This document shows, piece after piece, positions 27,101 to 40,650 of a DNA stretch of 64,000 nucleotides. The first letter of the stretch is position 1. Each line of letters begins with the position of its first letter. Under the pieces are notes generated by a model, which worked only from the letters and a program-made list of their open reading frames with translations, was not told where the DNA came from and made no database searches. Source of the DNA: Actinernus sp. WN-2022 (Eukaryota; Cnidaria; Anthozoa; Actiniaria; Actinernidae); contig JAOWCC010001589.1 in assembly GCA_030867875.1 (NCBI GenBank), positions 140,651,745-140,715,744 on the forward strand. The letters run 5' to 3'. A program made the position numbers and the translations under genes.

Positions 27101-30100
27101 TATCCTGGTAGCATCAGAACACCAATGGATTAAGTTGGAGAAAGAATTGAAGAAAAAAATCAACATCTTCAAAAATGGTCAAATCTGTATTTTTTTGACC
27201 AGACCGGGTAGGCAAAAAATGTCAGATTTCTGACAAAAACTAAAAAACCACTCAATATGCTTCAAAACGATGGCAAACAATCTGCTGATAGTTAACAGAC
27301 ATGATTGGATTAAGTTGGAGAAAGAAATGAAGAAAAAAATCAACATCTTCAAAAATGGTCAAATCTGTATTTTTTTGACCAGACCGGGTAGGCAAAAAAT
27401 GTCAGATTTCTGACAAAAACTAAAAAACCACTCAATATGCTTCAAAACGATGGCAAACAATCTGCTGATAGTTAACAGACATGATTGGATTAAGTTGGAG
27501 AAAGAAATGAAGAAAAAAATCAACATCTTCAAAAATGGTCAAATCTGTATTTTTTGGACCAGACCGGGTAGGCAAAAAATATCAGATTTCTGACAAAAAC
27601 TAAAAAACCACTCAACATGCTTCAAAAGGTTGGCAAACAATCTCCTGGTAGCTTGAGAACAGAAATGGAGAAAGAATTGAAGAAAAAACTCAACATCTTC
27701 AAAAATGGTCAAATCTGTATTTTTTGGACCAGACCGGGTAGGCGAAAAATCTCAGATTTCTGACAAAAACTAAAAAACCACTCAATATGCTTCAAAATGT
27801 TGGCAAACAATCTCCTGGTAGCTTGAGAACACAAATGTAGAAAGAATTGAAGAAAAAAATCAACATCTTCAAAAATGGTCAAATCTGTATTTTTTTGACC
27901 AGACCGGGTAGGCAAAAAATATCAGATTTCTGACAAAAACTAAAAAAACACTCAATATGCTTCAAAAGGTTGGCAAACAATCTCCTTGTAGCTTCAGAAC
28001 ACAAATGAAATAAGTTGGAGAAAGAATAACAAAAATGCATACTTCACATAAAATTTAGAGTTTCATGTTTGCACTTACCTCAATTTAGGTCTCCCAACAC
28101 CTAAACTTGCCCAGAACCAAGCCATTCTGTCCACAAGCACTTCACATCTTTATCCTGGTAGCATCAGAACACCAATGGATTAAGTTGGAGAAAGAAATGA
28201 AGAAATAAATCAACATCTTCAAAAACGGTCAAATCTGTATTTTTTGGACCAGACCGGGTAGGCAAAAAATATCAGATTTCTGACAAAAACTAAAAAAACA
28301 CTCAATATGCTTCAAAAGGTTGGCAAACAATCTCCTTGTAGCTTCAGAACACAAATGAAATAAGTTGGAGAAAGAATAACAAAAATGCATACTTCACATA
28401 AAATTTAGAGTTTCATGTTTGCACTTACCTCAATTTAGGTCTCCCAACACCTAAACTTGCCCAGAACCAAGCCATTCTGTCCACAAGCACTTCACATCTT
28501 TATCCTGGTAGCATCAGAACACCAATGGATTAAGTTGGAGAAAGAATTGAAGAAAAAAATCAACATCTTCAAAAATGGTCAAATCTGTATTTTTTTGACC
28601 AGACCGGGTAGGCAAAAAATGTCAGATTTCTGACAAAAACTAAAAAACCACTCAATATGCTTCAAAACGATGGCAAACAATCTGCTGATAGTTAACAGAC
28701 ATGATTGGATTAAGTTGGAGAAAGAAATGAAGAAAAAAATCAACATCTTCAAAAATGGTCAAATCTGTATTTTTTTGACCAGACCGGGTAGGCAAAAAAT
28801 ATCAGATTTCTGACAAAAACTAAAAAAACACTCAATATGCTTCAAAAGGTTGGCAAACAATCTCCTTGTAGCTTCAGAACACAAATGAAATAAGTTGGAG
28901 AAAGAATAACAAAAATGCATACTTCACATAAAATTTAGAGTTTCATGTTTGCACTTACCTCAATTTAGGTCTCCCAACACCTAAACTTGCCCAGAACCAA
29001 GCCATTCTGTCCACAAGCACTTCACATCTTTATCCTGGTAGCATCAGAACACCAATGGATTAAGTTGGAGAAAGAAATGAAGAAATAAATCAACATCTTC
29101 AAAAACGGTCAAATCTGTATTTTTTGGACCAGACCGGGTAGGCAAAAAATATCAGATTTCTGACAAAAACTAAAAAAACACTCAATATGCTTCAAAAGGT
29201 TGGCAAACAATCTCCTTGTAGCTTCAGAACACAAATGAAATAAGTTGGAGAAAGAATAACAAAAATGCATACTTCACATAAAATTTAGAGTTTCATGTTT
29301 GCACTTACCTCAATTTAGGTCTCCCAACACCTAAACTTGCCCAGAACCAAGCCATTCTGTCCACAAGCACTTCACATCTTTATCCTGGTAGCATCAGAAC
29401 ACCAATGGATTAAGTTGGAGAAAGAATTGAAGAAAAAAATCAACATCTTCAAAAATGGTCAAATCTGTATTTTTTTGACCAGACCGGGTAGGCAAAAAAT
29501 GTCAGATTTCTGACAAAAACTAAAAAACCACTCAATATGCTTCAAAACGATGGCAAACAATCTGCTGATAGTTAACAGACATGATTGGATTAAGTTGGAG
29601 AAAGAAATGAAGAAAAAAATCAACATCTTCAAAAATGGTCAAATCTGTATTTTTTTGACCAGACCGGGTAGGCAAAAAATGTCAGATTTCTGACAAAAAC
29701 TAAAAAACCACTCAATATGCTTCAAAACGATGGCAAACAATCTGCTGATAGTTAACAGACATGATTGGATTAAGTTGGAGAAAGAAATGAAGAAAAAAAT
29801 CAACATCTTCAAAAATGGTCAAATCTGTATTTTTTGGACCAGACCGGGTAGGCAAAAAATATCAGATTTCTGACAAAAACTAAAAAACCACTCAACATGC
29901 TTCAAAAGGTTGGCAAACAATCTCCTGGTAGCTTGAGAACAGAAATGGAGAAAGAATTGAAGAAAAAACTCAACATCTTCAAAAATGGTCAAATCTGTAT
30001 TTTTTGGACCAGACCGGGTAGGCGAAAAATCTCAGATTTCTGACAAAAACTAAAAAACCACTCAAAATGCTTCAAAATGATGGCAAACAATCTCCTGGTA

Positions 30101-33100
30101 GCTTCAGAACACAAATGAAATAAGTTGGAGAAAGAATAACAAAAATGCATACTTCACATAAAATTTAGAGTTTCATGTTTGCACTTACCTCAATTTAGGT
30201 CTCCCAACACCTAAACTTGCCCAGAACCAAGCCATTCTGTCCACAAGCACTTCACATCTTTATCCTGGTAGCATCAGAACACCAATGGATTAAGTTGGAG
30301 AAAGAAATGAAGAAAAAAATCAACATCTTCAAAAATGGTCAAATCTGTATTTTTTTCACCAGACCGGGTAGGCAAAAAATATCAGATTTCTGAAAAAACT
30401 AAAAAACCACTCAATATGCTTCAAAATGATGGCCAACAATCTGCTGATAGTTTCCAGACATGAATGGATTACGTTGGAGAAAGAATTGGAGAAAAAAAAT
30501 CAACATCTTCAAAAATGGTCAAATCTGTATTTTTTGGACCAGACCGGGTAGGCAAAAAATATCAGATTTCTGACAAAAACTAAAAAACCACTCAATATGC
30601 TTCAAAAGGTTGGCAAACAATCTCCTGGTAGCTTGAGAACAGAAATGGAGAAAGAATTGAAGAAAAAAATCAACATCTTCAAAAATGGCCAAATCTGTAT
30701 TTTTTGGACCAGACCGGGTAGGCAAAAAATATCAGATTTCTGACAAAAACTAAAAAAACACTCAATATGCTTCAAAATGATGGCAAACAATCTGCTGATA
30801 GTTAACAGACATGATTGGATTAAGTTGGAGAAAGAAATGAAGAAATAAATCAACATCTTCAAAAATGGTCAAATCTGTATTTTTTGGACCAGACCGGGTA
30901 GGCAAAAAATATCAGATTTCTGACAAAAACTAAAAAAACACTCAATATGCTTCAAAAGGTTGGCAAACAATCTCCTTGTAGCTTCAGAACACAAATGAAA
31001 TAAGTTGGAGAAAGAATAACAAAAATGCATACTTCACATAAAATTTAGAGTTTCATGTTTGCACTTACCTCAATTTAGGTCTCCCAACACCTAAACTTGC
31101 CCAGAACCAAGCCATTCTGTCCACAAGCACTTCACATCTTTATCCTGGTAGCATCAGAACACCAATGGATTAAGTTGGAGAAAGAAATGAAGAAATAAAT
31201 CAACATCTTCAAAAATGGTCAAATCTGTATTTTTTGGACCAGACCGGGTAGGCAAAAAATATCAGATTTCTGACAAAAACTAAAAAACAACTCAATATGC
31301 TTCAAAATGATGGCCAACAATCTGCTGATAGTTTCCAGACATGAATGGATTATGTTGGAGAAAGAATTGGAGAAAAAAATCAACATCTTCAAAAATGGTC
31401 AAATCTGTATTTTTTGGACCAGACCGGGTAGGCAAAAAATATCAGATTTCTGACAAAAACTAAAAAACCACTCAATATGCTTCAAAATGATGGCAAACAA
31501 TCTGCTGATAGTTAACAGACATGATTGGATTAAGTTGGAGAAAGAATTGAAGAAAAAATCAACATCTTCAAAAATGGTCAAATCTGTATTTTTTGGACCA
31601 GACCGGGTAGGCGAAAAATCTCAGATTTCTGACAAAAACTAAAAAACCACTCAAAATGCTTCAAAATGATGGCAAACAATCTCCTGGTAGCTTCAGAACA
31701 CAAATGAAATAAGTTGGAGAAAGAATAACAAAAATGCATACTTCACATAAAATTTAGAGTTTCATGTTTGCACTTACCTCAATTTAGGTCTCCCAACACC
31801 TAAACTTGCCCAGAACCACGCCATTCTGTCCACAAGCACTTCACATCTTTATCCTGGTAGCATCAGAACACCAATGGATTAAGTTGGAGAAAGAAATGAA
31901 GAAAAAAATCAACATCTTCAAAAATGGTCAAATCTGTATTTTTTTGACCAGACCGGGTAGGCAAAAAATGTCAGATTTCTGACAAAAACTAAAAAACCAC
32001 TCAATATGCTTCAAAACGATGGCAAACAATCTGCTGATAGTTAACAGACATGATTGGATTAAGTTGGAGAAAGAAATGAAGAAAAAAATCAACATCTTCA
32101 AAAATGGTCAAATCTGTATTTTTTGGACCAGACCGGGTAGGCAAAAAATATCAGATTTCTGACAAAAACTAAAAAACCACTCAATATGCTTCAAAATGTT
32201 GGCAAACAATCTCCTGGTAGCTTGAGAACACAAATGTAGAAAGAATTGAAGAAAAAAATCAACATCTTCAAAAATGGTCAAATCTGTATTTTTTTGACCA
32301 GACCGGGTAGGCAAAAAATATCAGATTTCTGACAAAAACTAAAAAAACACTCAATATGCTTCAAAAGGTTGGCAAACAATCTCCTTGTAGCTTCAGAACA
32401 CAAATGAAATAAGTTGGAGAAAGAATAACAAAAATGCATACTTCACATAAAATTTAGAGTTTCATGTTTGCACTTACCTCAATTTAGGTCTCCCAACACC
32501 TAAACTTGCCCAGAACCAAGCCATTCTGTCCACAAGCACTTCACATCTTTATCCTGGTAGCATCAGAACACCAATGGATTAAGTTGGAGAAAGAAATGAA
32601 GAAATAAATCAACATCTTCAAAAACGGTCAAATCTGTATTTTTTGGACCAGACCGGGTAGGCAAAAAATATCAGATTTCTGACAAAAACTAAAAAAACAC
32701 TCAATATGCTTCAAAAGGTTGGCAAACAATCTCCTTGTAGCTTCAGAACACAAATGAAATAAGTTGGAGAAAGAATAACAAAAATGCATACTTCACATAA
32801 AATTTAGAGTTTCATGTTTGCACTTACCTCAATTTAGGTCTCCCAACACCTAAACTTGCCCAGAACCAAGCCATTCTGTCCACAAGCACTTCACATCTTT
32901 ATCCTGGTAGCATCAGAACACCAATGGATTAAGTTGGAGAAAGAATTGAAGAAAAAAATCAACATCTTCAAAAATGGTCAAATCTGTATTTTTTTGACCA
33001 GACCGGGTAGGCAAAAAATGTCAGATTTCTGACAAAAACTAAAAAACCACTCAATATGCTTCAAAACGATGGCAAACAATCTGCTGATAGTTAACAGACA

Positions 33101-36100
33101 TGATTGGATTAAGTTGGAGAAAGAAATGAAGAAAAAAATCAACATCTTCAAAAATGGTCAAATCTGTATTTTTTTGACCAGACCGGGTAGGCAAAAAATG
33201 TCAGATTTCTGACAAAAACTAAAAAAACCACTCAATATGCTTCAAAACGATGGCAAACAATCTGCTGATAGTTAACAGACATGATTGGATTAAGTTGGAG
33301 AAAGAAATGAAGAAAAAAATCAACATCTTCAAAAATGGTCAAATCTGTATTTTTTGGACCAGACCGGGTAGGCAAAAAATATCAGATTTCTGACAAAAAC
33401 TAAAAAACCACTCAACATGCTTCAAAAGGTTGGCAAACAATCTCCTGGTAGCTTGAGAACAGAAATGGATTAAGAATTGAAGAAAAAACTCAACATCTTC
33501 AAAAATGGTCAAATCTGTATTTTTTGGACCAGACCGGGTAGGCGAAAAATCTCAGATTTCTGACAAAAACTAAAAAACCACTCAAAATGCTTCAAAATGA
33601 TGGCAAACAATCTCCTGGTAGCTTCAGAACACAAATGAAATAAGTTGGAGAAAGAATAACAAAAATGCATACTTCACATAAAATTTAGAGTTTCATGTTT
33701 GCACTTACCTCAATTTAGGTCTCCCAACACCTAAACTTGCCCAGAACCAAGCCATTCTGTCCACAAGCACTTCACATCTTTATCCTGGTAGCATCAGAAC
33801 ACCAATGGATTAAGTTGGAGAAAGAAATGAAGAAATAAATCAACATCTTCAAAAACGGTCAAATCTGTATTTTTTGGACCAGACCGGGTAGGCAAAAAAT
33901 ATCAGATTTCTGACAAAAACTAAAAAAACACTCAATATGCTTCAAAAGGTTGGCAAACAATCTCCTTGTAGCTTCAGAACACAAATGAAATAAGTTGGAG
34001 AAAGAATAACAAAAATGCATACTTCACATAAAATTTAGAGTTTCATGTTTGCACTTACCTCAATTTAGGTCTCCCAACACCTAAACTTGCCCAGAACCAA
34101 GCCATTCTGTCCACAAGCACTTCACATCTTTATCCTGGTAGCATCAGAACACCAATGGATTAAGTTGGAGAAAGAATTGAAGAAAAAAATCAACATCTTC
34201 AAAAATGGTCAAATCTGTATTTTTTTGACCAGACCGGGTAGGCAAAAAATGTCAGATTTCTGACAAAAACTAAAAAACCACTCAATATGCTTCAAAACGA
34301 TGGCAAACAATCTGCTGATAGTTAACAGACATGATTGGATTAAGTTGGAGAAAGAAATGAAGAAAAAAATCAACATCTTCAAAAATGGTCAAATCTGTAT
34401 TTTTTTGACCAGACCGGGTAGGCAAAAAATGTCAGATTTCTGACAAAAACTAAAAAAACCACTCAATATGCTTCAAAACGATGGCAAACAATCTGCTGAT
34501 AGTTAACAGACATGATTGGATTAAGTTGGAGAAAGAAATGAAGAAAAAAATCAACATCTTCAAAAATGGTCAAATCTGTATTTTTTGGACCAGACCGGGT
34601 AGGCAAAAAATATCAGATTTCTGACAAAAACTAAAAAACCACTCAACATGCTTCAAAAGGTTGGCAAACAATCTCCTGGTAGCTTGAGAACAGAAATGGA
34701 TTAAGAATTGAAGAAAAAACTCAACATCTTCAAAAATGGTCAAATCTGTATTTTTTGGACCAGACCGGGTAGGCGAAAAATCTCAGATTTCTGACAAAAA
34801 CTAAAAAACCACTCAAAATGCTTCAAAATGATGGCAAACAATCTCCTGGTAGCTTCAGAACACAAATGAAATAAGTTGGAGAAAGAATAACAAAAATGCA
34901 TACTTCACATAAAATTTAGAGTTTCATGTTTGCACTTACCTCAATTTAGGTCTCCCAACACCTAAACTTGCCCAGAACCAAGCCATTCTGTCCACAAGCA
35001 CTTCACATCTTTATCCTGGTAGCATCAGAACACCAATGGATTAAGTTGGAGAAAGAAATGAAGAAAAAAATCAACATCTTCAAAAATGGTCAAATCTGTA
35101 TTTTTTTCACCAGACCGGGTAGGCAAAAAATATCAGATTTCTGAAAAAACTAAAAAACCACTCAATATGCTTCAAAATGATGGCCAACAATCTGCTGATA
35201 GTTTCCAGACATGAATGGATTACGTTGGAGAAAGAATTGGAGAAAAAAAATCAACATCTTCAAAAATGGTCAAATCTGTATTTTTTGGACCAGACCGGGT
35301 AGGCAAAAAATATCAGATTTCTGACAAAAACTAAAAAACCACTCAATATGCTTCAAAAGGTTGGCAAACAATCTCCTGGTAGCTTGAGAACAGAAATGGA
35401 GAAAGAATTGAAGAAAAAAATCAACATCTTCAAAAATGGCCAAATCTGTATTTTTTGGACCAGACCGGGTAGGCAAAAAATATCAGATTTCTGACAAAAA
35501 CTAAAAAAACACTCAATATGCTTCAAAATGATGGCAAACAATCTGCTGATAGTTAACAGACATGATTGGATTAAGTTGGAGAAAGAAATGAAGAAAAAAA
35601 ATCAACATCTTCAAAAATGGTCAAATCTGTATTTTTTTGACCAGACCGGGTAGGCAAAAAATATCAGATTTCTGACAAAAACTAAAAAAACACTCAATAT
35701 GCTTCAAAAGGTTCGCAAACAATCTCCTTGTAGCTTCAGAACACAAATGAAATAAGTTGGAGAAAGAATAACAAAAATGCATACTTCACATAAAATTTAG
35801 AGTTTCATGTTTGCACTTACCTCAATTTAGGTCTCCCAACACCTAAACTTGCCCAGAACCAAGCCATTCTGTCCACAAGCACTTCACATCTTTATCCTGG
35901 TAGCATCAGAACACCAATGGATTAAGTTGGAGAAAGAAATGAAGAAATAAATCAACATCTTCAAAAATGGTCAAATCTGTATTTTTTGGACCAGACCGGG
36001 TAGGCAAAAAATATCAGATTTCTGACAAAAACTAAAAAACCACTCAATATGCTTCAAAAGGTTGGCAAACAATCTCCTGGTAGCTTGAGAACAGAAATGG

Positions 36101-39100
36101 AGAAAGAATTGAAGAAAAAAATCAACATCTTCAAAAATGGCCAAATCTGTATTTTTTGGACCAGACCGGGTAGGCAAAAAATATCAGATTTCTGACAAAA
36201 ACTAAAAAAACACTCAATATGCTTCAAAATGATGGCAAACAATCTGCTGATAGTTAACAGACATGATTGGATTAAGTTGGAGAAAGAAATGAAGAAAAAA
36301 AATCAACATCTTCAAAAATGGTCAAATCTGTATTTTTTTGACCAGACCGGGTAGGCAAAAAATATCAGATTTCTGACAAAAACTAAAAAAACACTCAATA
36401 TGCTTCAAAAGGTTCGCAAACAATCTCCTTGTAGCTTCAGAACACAAATGAAATAAGTTGGAGAAAGAATAACAAAAATGCATACTTCACATAAAATTTA
36501 GAGTTTCATGTTTGCACTTACCTCAATTTAGGTCTCCCAACACCTAAACTTGCCCAGAACCAAGCCATTCTGTCCACAAGCACTTCACATCTTTATCCTG
36601 GTAGCATCAGAACACCAATGGATTAAGTTGGAGAAAGAAATGAAGAAATAAATCAACATCTTCAAAAATGGTCAAATCTGTATTTTTTGGACCAGACCGG
36701 GTAGGCAAAAAATATCAGATTTCTGACAAAAACTAAAAAAACACTCAATATGCTTCAAAAGGTTGGCAAACAATCTCCTTGTAGCTTCAGAACACAAATG
36801 AAATAAGTTGGAGAAAGAATAACAAAAATGCATACTTCACATAAAATTTAGAGTTTCATGTTTGCACTTACCTCAATTTAGGTCTCCCAACACCTAAACT
36901 TGCCCAGAACCAAGCCATTCTGTCCACAAGCACTTCACATCTTTATCCTGGTAGCATCAGAACACCAATGGATTAAGTTGGAGAAAGAAATGAAGAAATA
37001 AATCAACATCTTCAAAAATGGTCAAATCTGTATTTTTTGGACCAGACCGGGTAGGCAAAAAATATCAGATTTCTGACAAAAACTAAAAAAACACTCAATA
37101 TGCTTCAAAAGGTTGGCAAACAATCTCCTTGTAGCTTCAGAACACAAATGAAATAAGTTGGAGAAAGAATAACAAAAATGCATACTTCACATAAAATTTA
37201 GAGTTTCATGTTTGCACTTACCTCAATTTAGGTCTCCCAACACCTAAACTTGCCCAGAACCAAGCCATTCTGTCCACAAGCACTTCACATCTTTATCCTG
37301 GTAGCATCAGAACACCAATGGATTAAGTTGGAGAAAGAATTGAAGAAAAAAAATCAACATCTTCAAAAATGGTCAAATCTGTATTTTTTTGACCAGACCG
37401 GGTAGGCAAAAAATGTCAGATTTCTGACAAAAACTAAAAAACCACTCAATATGCTTCAAAACGATGGCAAACAATCTGCTGATAGTTAACAGACATGATT
37501 GGATTAAGTTGGAGAAAGAAATGAAGAAAAAAATCAACATCTTCAAAAATGGTCAAATCTGTATTTTTTGGACCAGACCGGGTAGGCAAAAAATATCAGA
37601 TTTCTGACAAAAACTAAAAAACCACTCAACATGCTTCAAAAGGTTGGCAAACAATCTCCTGGTAGCTTGAGAACAGAAATGGAGAAAGAATTGAAGAAAA
37701 AACTCAACATCTTCAAAAATGGTCAAATCTGTATTTTTTGGACCAGACCGGGTAGGCGAAAAATCTCAGATTTCTGACAAAAACTAAAAAACCACTCAAA
37801 ATGCTTCAAAATGATGGCAAACAATCTCCTGGTAGCTTCAGAACACAAATGAAATAAGTTGGAGAAAGAATAACAAAAATGCATACTTCACATAAAATTT
37901 AGAGTTTCATGTTTGCACTTACCTCAATTTAGGTCTCCCAACACCTAAACTTGCCCAGAACCAAGCCATTCTGTCCACAAGCACTTCACATCTTTATCCT
38001 GGTAGCATCAGAACACCAATGGATTAAGTTGGAGAAAGAAATGAAGAAAAAAATCAACATCTTCAAAAATGGTCAAATCTGTATTTTTTTCACCAGACCG
38101 GGTAGGCAAAAAATATCAGATTTCTGACAAAAACTAAAAAACCACTCAATATGCTTCAAAATGATGGCCAACAATCTGCTGATAGTTTCCAGACATGAAT
38201 GGATTATGTTGGAGAAAGAATTGGAGAAAAAAATCAACATCTTCAAAAATGGTCAAATCTGTATTTTTTGGACCAGACCGGGTAGGCAAAAAATATCAGA
38301 TTTCTGACAAAAACTAAAAAACCACTCAATATGCTTCAAAAGGTTGGCAAACAATCTCCTGGTAGCTTGAGAACAGAAATGGAGAAAGAATTGAAGAAAA
38401 AAATCAACATCTTCAAAAATGGCCAAATCTGTATTTTTTGGACCAGACCGGGTAGGCAAAAAATATCAGATTTCTGACAAAAACTAAAAAAACACTCAAT
38501 ATGCTTCAAAATGATGGCAAACAATCTGCTGATAGTTAACAGACATGATTGGATTAAGTTGGAGAAAGAAATGAAGAAAAAAAATCAACATCTTCAAAAA
38601 TGGTCAAATCTGTATTTTTTTGACCAGACCGGGTAGGCAAAAAATATCAGATTTCTGACAAAAACTAAAAAACAACTCAATATGCTTCAAAATGATGGCC
38701 AACAATCTGCTGATAGTTTCCAGACATGAATGGATTATGTTGGAGAAAGAATTGGAGAAAAAAATCAACATCTTCAAAAATGGTCAAATCTGTATTTTTT
38801 GGACCAGACCGGGTAGGCAAAAAATATCAGATTTCTGACAAAAACTAAAAAACCACTCAATATGCTTCAAAATGATGGCAAACAATCTGCTGATAGTTAA
38901 CAGACATGATTGGATTAAGTTGGAGAAAGAATTGAAGAAAAAATCAACATCTTCAAAAATGGTCAAATCTGTATTTTTTGGACCAGACCGGGTAGGCGAA
39001 AAATCTCAGATTTCTGACAAAAACTAAAAAACCACTCAAAATGCTTCAAAATGATGGCAAACAATCTCCTGGTAGCTTCAGAACACAAATGAAATAAGTT

Positions 39101-39329
39101 GGAGAAAGAATAACAAAAATGCATACTTCACATAAAATTTAGAGTTTCATGTTTGCACTTACCTCAATTTAGGTCTCCCAACACCTAAACTTGCCCAGAA
39201 CCACGCCATTCTGTCCACAAGCACTTCACATCTTTATCCTGGTAGCATCAGAACACCAATGGATTAAGTTGGAGAAAGAAATGAAGAAAAAAATCAACAT
39301 CTTCAAAAATGGTCAAATCTGTATTTTTT

Positions 39330-40451
39330 TCACCAGACCGGGTAGGCAAAAAATATCAGATTTCTGACAAAAACTAAAAAACCACTCAATATGCTTCAAA
39401 ATGATGGCCAACAATCTGCTGATAGTTTCCAGACATGAATGGATTATGTTGGAGAAAGAATTGGAGAAAAAAATCAACATCTTCAAAAATGGTCAAATCT
39501 GTATTTTTTGGACCAGACCGGGTAGGCAAAAAATGTCAGATTTCTGACAAAAACTAAAAAACCACTCAATATGCTTCAAAACGATGGCAAACAATCTGCT
39601 GATAGTTAACAGACATGATTGGATTAAGTTGGAGAAAGAAATGAAGAAAAAAATCAACATCTTCAAAAATGGTCAAATCTGTATTTTTTGGACCAGACCG
39701 GGTAGGCAAAAAATGTCAGATTTCTGACAAAAACTAAAAAACCACTCAATATGCTTCAAAAGGTTGGCAAACAATCTCCTGGTAGCTTGAGAACAGAAAT
39801 CGAGAAAGAATTGAAGAAAAAAATCAACATCTTCAAAAAAAACACTCAAAATGATGGCAAACAATCTCCTGGTAGCTTCAGAACACAAATGAAATAAGTT
39901 GGAGAAAGAATAACAAAAATGCATACTTCACATAAAATTTAGAGTTTCATGTTTGGACTTACCTCAATTTAGGTCTCCCAACACCTAAACTTGCCCAGAA
40001 CCAAGCCATTCTGTCCACAAGCACTTCACATCTTTATCCTGGTAGCATCAGAACACCAATGGATTATGTTGGAGAAAGAAATGAAGAAAAAAATCAACAT
40101 CTTCAAAAATGGTCAAATCTGTATTTTTTGGACCAGACCGGGTAGGCAAAAAATATCAGATTTCTGACAAAAACTAAAAAACCACTCAATATGGTTCAAA
40201 AGGTTGGCAAACAATCTCCTGGTAGCTTGAGAACAGAAATGGAGAAAGAATTGAAGAAAAAAATCAACATCTTCAAAAAAAAACACTCAAAATGATGGCA
40301 AACAATCTCCTGGTAGCTTCAGAACACAAATGAAATAAGTTGGAGAAAGAATAACAAAAATGCATACTTCACATAAAATTTAGAGTTTCATGTTTGCACT
40401 TACCTCAATTTAGGTCTCCCAACACCTAAACTTGCCCAGAACCAAGCCATT
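39330..40451 (+). repeat. Polinton left flank, duplicated at 62776-63897
   Basis: This 1.1-kb piece of satellite is the same as 62776-63897 at a fixed offset of 23446 bp. Shared private variants include AAATCGAGAAAG (about 39800), GTTTGGACTTACC (about 39951) and CAATATGGTTC (about 40190). It also holds two shortened monomers in which CATCTTCAAAAA is joined directly to AAACACTCAAAATG. Upstream of about 39330 the two regions change to different monomer variants, which marks the limit of the duplication. Confidence 0.85.
40446..40451. repeat. Target-site duplication GCCATT (left copy)
   Basis: The satellite normally reads AAGCCATTCTGTCC. Here GCCATT is followed by the element end AGTAGTATAG, and after the right end the sequence resumes with GCCATTCTGTCC at 56479. 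A 6-bp duplication is the hallmark of Polinton integration. Confidence 0.97.
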
Positions 40452-40587
40452 AGTAGTATAGAGGGTGGGGGCACCGGACCATTTCAATCTCTTCGAGATC
40501 GAAATAATCCGTTGTCGACCTCAAAGAAGGTCTCGACCTCAAAGAAGGTCTCAACCTCGAAGGTCTCTCCCCACCCTCGATACTACT
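40452..40587 (+). repeat. Nested inverted repeat at the element tip (hairpin-capable)
   Basis: The first 19 bases (40452-40470, AGTAGTATAGAGGGTGGGG) are repeated inverted at 40569-40587 with one mismatch, so the tip could fold into a stem with a loop of about 98 bases. Within the loop, 40481-40505 (ATTTCAATCTC-TTC-GAGATCGAAAT) is a second hairpin with one mismatched pair. The same structure is mirrored at the right end. A role in end recognition by integrase or in priming replication is possible but inferred. Confidence 0.8.
40514..40568 (+). repeat. 18-bp minirepeats in the left TIR
   Basis: The sequence has two copies of a unit of the form TCTCGACCTCAAAGAAGG followed by a diverged TCTCAACCTCGAAGG. 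The right inverted repeat has one unit fewer. The next element at 63898 reads TCTCGA where this copy reads TCTCAA, compatible with a further copy-number change there. Confidence 0.85.
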
Positions 40588-40650
40588 GTACTACTGTACT
40601 ACTATCCTTGGAATTATTTAGGGCGTGGTCAATTTAGGGCGTGGTCGAAT
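40581..40650 (+). repeat. Short direct repeats in the left TIR (9-bp and 16-bp)
   Basis: TACTACTG repeats at 9-bp spacing from 40581 (TACTACTGTACTACTGTACTACTATCC). A 16-bp unit, TTTAGGGCGTGGTCAA, is then repeated at about 40617-40650. Both are mirrored in the right TIR. Polinton inverted repeats often contain such subterminal repeats; no function can be read from them. Confidence 0.8.

Larger units (their letters stand above)
1..40451 (+). repeat. Left satellite array (170/180/350-bp monomers, higher-order repeats)
   Basis: The whole stretch is tandem satellite DNA with no host gene visible. Every monomer carries the anchor GACCAGACCGGGTAGGC. Distances between successive anchors are about 170 bp (variant with GCTTGAGAACAGAAATGG), 180 bp (variant with GATAGTTAACAGACATG or GTTTCCAGACATG) or 350 bp (variant with an extra block containing GCATACTTCACAT and AAGCCATTCTGTCC). 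The anchor keeps the same orientation throughout. Monomers differ by a few substitutions, one-base changes in A-runs, and swaps of variant type. The near-nucleosomal monomer and multimeric order resemble centromeric or pericentromeric satellites, but that function is inferred from form alone. The many 60-97-codon minus-strand ORFs repeat the same peptide in register with the monomers and are not genes. Confidence 0.97.

Noticed and set aside
855..39924. Many 60-97-codon minus-strand ORFs in the left satellite (also in 56767-63370)
   Set aside because: They repeat one low-complexity peptide in step with the monomers, start inside the anchor and vanish when monomer length changes by a base. They show no codon conservation and no start signals.
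1..40451. CRISPR array
   Set aside because: The direct repeats have no unique spacers and the repeat covers the whole monomer; the DNA is eukaryotic satellite.
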